From Acidobacteriaceae bacterium (GTDB lineage Bacteria; Acidobacteriota; Terriglobia; Terriglobales; Acidobacteriaceae): a DNA stretch of 6,736 nt. Below are positions 5,626-6,736 of the stretch, piece by piece. Made by a program: the position numbers and the translations under genes. Location: NCBI GenBank assembly GCA_003154055.1, contig PMCH01000139.1, positions 7,737-14,472 on the forward strand, given 5' to 3'. The notes below the pieces were generated by a model. It ran no database searches. It was given only the letters and a program-made list of their open reading frames with translations, and was not told the origin of the DNA. Numbering within the stretch: position 1 is the first letter of the stretch; every line of letters begins with the position of its first letter.

Positions 5626-5743
5626 CAGGCTGCGGAAAAAGTCCACTCTTCCATTCCAGCCCCTAAAGGGGCCGTTGAAAGTGAACCGTTTGCGGCATCG
5701 CTAAAGCGATGCCCTGATACGAATCTCGACTTTTGCCGCGGCC
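5626..5743 (+). repeat. Multi-hairpin dispersed repeat element, copy 2
   Basis: The better-preserved copy of the element at 2457-2587, in the same orientation. The outer arms (5628-5643 and 5728-5743) pair at 14 of 16 positions. Inside are CCCC-TAAA-GGGG (5660-5671) and the perfect 8-bp stem GGCATCGC-TAAA-GCGATGCC (5694-5713), both with a TAAA loop and separated by 22 nt as in copy 1, then CCCTGATACGAATC. A 31-nt block (5690-5720) differs from copy 1 at one base. It starts 15 nt after the ytxH stop, between convergent genes. Confidence 0.8.
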
Positions 5744-5793
5744 AGATGGATCCCCGAGCCTAAGCTTGATGAGGGGACGCCTGTCGCTCCATC

Positions 5794-5827
5794 ACCCGCC
5801 TTCAGTTCTGGGGCGGGTTTTCGTCTT
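5794..5827 (+). terminator. Rho-independent terminator, + strand, inside the 3' end of the convergent barrel gene
   Basis: ACCCGCC (5794-5800) pairs with GGCGGGT (5812-5818) over an 11-nt loop, followed by TTTTCGTCTT. The T-run is only on +, so it should stop transcription arriving from ytxH. Its right arm and T-run lie within the last codons of the minus-strand beta-barrel gene. Confidence 0.68.
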
Positions 5828-6497
5828 CGAGGGTGCGCTTCTTGTGGGGCACGGTGCGGATCACAATGCCTACCGAGAACCGCAGGTTGTCCTGTTTCTT
5901 ATGGCCGAATGACGGAAACGATGTGCGGGTCTGCAGGTAGTCGGCCTTGAAGCGCACGGCGAAACGCGGGTTGATGTTGTAGTCCGCCCCGCCCCCGGCC
6001 ACCAGGCCCAGGCCGCTGCTGACCTCGGCGAACCCCGGCACCTCCCCGCGCATCTTGGCGCGTCCAAATAAGAGCTCGCCGAAGGGGGTCCAGCGCTCGT
6101 ACTTGCGGTAAGGAAACTGCACGCCGAACAGGTAGGTATACAGCTTGGTTTTCACGTCGAACGTGTCCGTTCCCGGCGGGCAGTACCCTGGGTTGTCGCT
6201 GCATCTCGGAAAGGGCGCGGGCACCGCCACGGGGATTTTTGAATTCCCATAGTTCCCGCTGCCGTCGATGACGAACCCCAGCCACCTGGCCGCGTTCAAC
6301 TGCACCGAGGCGTTCCAGCCATTCAGCCCGGCGCGGTGGCCGGAGTTGAACAGATCGGTGTATCCGTAGGAGTAGCCGCCGAAGAGTTCGGCACGGGGAT
6401 ACTGGGGCACGGGCTGGGGATTCTCGCCCGGGAGCTGCGCCCACGACATCATAGATAGCGCAGCCACTACCAATACCACTCCCAGGGTTTTGCTCAC
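5802..6497 (-). CDS. Outer-membrane beta-barrel protein (porin-family-like)
   Basis: 231 residues from a GTG at 6497 with AGGAGG (6507-6502) 4 nt upstream. A signal peptide covers residues 1-20 (VVLVVAALSMMSWA, cleavage before Gln21). The mature part has alternating beta-strand patterns typical of an eight-strand-class OmpA/OmpW-like barrel: AELFGGYSYGYT (37-48), WNASVQLNAARWLGFVIDGSGNYG (61-84), KLYTYLFGVQFPYR (118-131), TPFGELLFGRAKMR (137-150), GLGLVAGGGADYNINPRFAVRFKADYLQTR (162-191) and NLRFSVGIVIR (204-214). Cys99 and Cys106 in an outer loop could form a disulfide. The sequence ends in a charged tail rather than an aromatic-terminated last strand. Acidobacterial genomes carry many such proteins; the ligand is unknown. 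It lies 71 nt downstream of the cysteine dioxygenase stop, with a heptad hairpin between. Confidence 0.85.
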   Translation of the reverse strand: MSKTLGVVLVVAALSMMSWAQLPGENPQPVPQYPRAELFGGYSYGYTDLFNSGHRAGLNGWNASVQLNAARWLGFVIDGSGNYGNSKIPVAVPAPFPRCSDNPGYCPPGTDTFDVKTKLYTYLFGVQFPYRKYERWTPFGELLFGRAKMRGEVPGFAEVSSGLGLVAGGGADYNINPRFAVRFKADYLQTRTSFPSFGHKKQDNLRFSVGIVIRTVPHKKRTLEDENPPQN

Positions 6498-6513
6498 GAT
6501 TCCTCCTTGAAAT

Positions 6514-6588
6514 CAGTACCCAGTACCCGGTTGTCAGTACCCAGTGAACACCGCCCTCCGGGTACTGGCTACTGACTACTGGGTACTG
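6514..6588. repeat. Heptad inverted repeat, CAGTACC type
   Basis: The left arm on + reads CAGTACC, CAGTACC, CGGTTGT, CAGTACC, CAGTGAA (6514-6548). The right arm, read on minus from 6588, is CAGTACC, CAGTAGT, CAGTAGC, CAGTACC, CGGAGGG. The 29-bp arms (6514-6542 and 6560-6588) agree at 24 positions around a 17-nt centre, so transcripts of either strand could form a long hairpin. It fills nearly the whole gap between the cysteine dioxygenase and barrel genes and runs into the end of the former. A minus-strand transcript leaves it into ATTTCAAGGAGG, so it is at most a weak terminator. Confidence 0.8.
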
Positions 6589-6736
6589 TCTTCCCGTACA
6601 TCGTATTGTAATGAAGCTGGATTTCTCCGCAGGTGCCCTGCTCCGGCGAGTACACCACGCAGGTATCAAAGGGCCGCGAATACACGTGCAGGCTGACGGC
6701 CCGCTGGTTGAACTCGCGCGGGTTCACCACCCGGTG
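6569..6736 (-). CDS. Cysteine dioxygenase type I, C-terminal part (cut by the window edge)
   Basis: Fifty-five residues and a TAG (6571-6569). The fragment opens with HRVVN and continues AVSLHVYSRPFDTC (residues 13-26), a close match to the cysteine dioxygenase C-terminus. By the mammalian enzyme, the first residue is the third iron-binding His (His140), and Ser15, His17 and Tyr19 match the Ser153-His155-Tyr157 active-site triad. The enzyme is a cytoplasmic cupin that oxidises L-cysteine to cysteine sulfinate with O2 and Fe(II). The other two iron ligands and the Cys that may cross-link to the Tyr lie outside the window. The last residues (TVPSSQ) come from the heptad repeat rather than a family sequence. 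It is the upstream neighbour of the barrel gene on the same strand. Confidence 0.88.
   Translation of the reverse strand, partial: HRVVNPREFNQRAVSLHVYSRPFDTCVVYSPEQGTCGEIQLHYNTMYGKTVPSSQ

Noticed and set aside
5899..6669. Open reading frame of 256 codons on the minus strand overlapping the barrel and cysteine dioxygenase genes
   Set aside because: It is a different frame from both genes, crosses the heptad hairpin, and has Arg/Pro/Gly-rich composition, whereas the two overlapped frames show clear family features.

Overview
The window is about 60% GC, tightly packed with housekeeping-type genes on both strands, and looks chromosomal. The protein repertoire suggests an acidobacterium of the Terriglobia/Koribacter kind: a secreted GloVer-repeat protein with TIG domains, a pseudo-receiver/PilZ protein, a small C2HC zinc-ribbon protein, a soil-type outer-membrane beta-barrel, and hairpin-rich dispersed intergenic repeats. 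The taxon is inferred from family resemblance only; there is no rRNA or other decisive marker.

Layout. Bases 1-46 may be the tail of an unidentified gene. A secreted GloVer/TIG protein follows on + (236-1861) and ends at a strong terminator. Converging on it is a small membrane protein of the YvlD/phage-holin-4 family on - (2033-2386). A repeat element of about 130 bp lies between that gene and the divergent Cys-tRNA(Pro) deacylase gene ybaK (2640-3128, +). Next on + come a pseudo-receiver/PilZ protein (3276-3986) and a DUF374 lysophospholipid acyltransferase-like protein (4157-4909), separated by a heptad inverted repeat. A 70-residue zinc-ribbon protein (4974-5186, -) is divergent from a YtxH-domain stress protein (5318-5611, +). 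A second copy of the repeat element lies between ytxH and the convergent beta-barrel gene (5802-6497, -). The window ends in the C-terminal third of a cysteine dioxygenase gene (6569-6736, -), which lies upstream of the beta-barrel gene on the same strand.

Functional links. No dedicated pathway operon is visible. Most products concern the envelope (secreted repeat protein, two small membrane proteins, acyltransferase, outer-membrane barrel) or sulfur amino acid and translation quality control (YbaK, cysteine dioxygenase), but shared function is not shown by gene order.

The most unusual content is non-coding: (i) two copies of a multi-hairpin element whose stem-loops share the same TAAA loop; (ii) two unrelated-sequence inverted repeats built from the same kind of 7-bp unit, CAGNNNN, one of which supplies the last codons and stop of the cysteine dioxygenase gene; (iii) two genes that start with GTG exactly 6 nt after a TANAAT box and lack a Shine-Dalgarno sequence, which suggests leaderless transcription. 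I see no CRISPR array, transposase, defence system, tRNA or rRNA.
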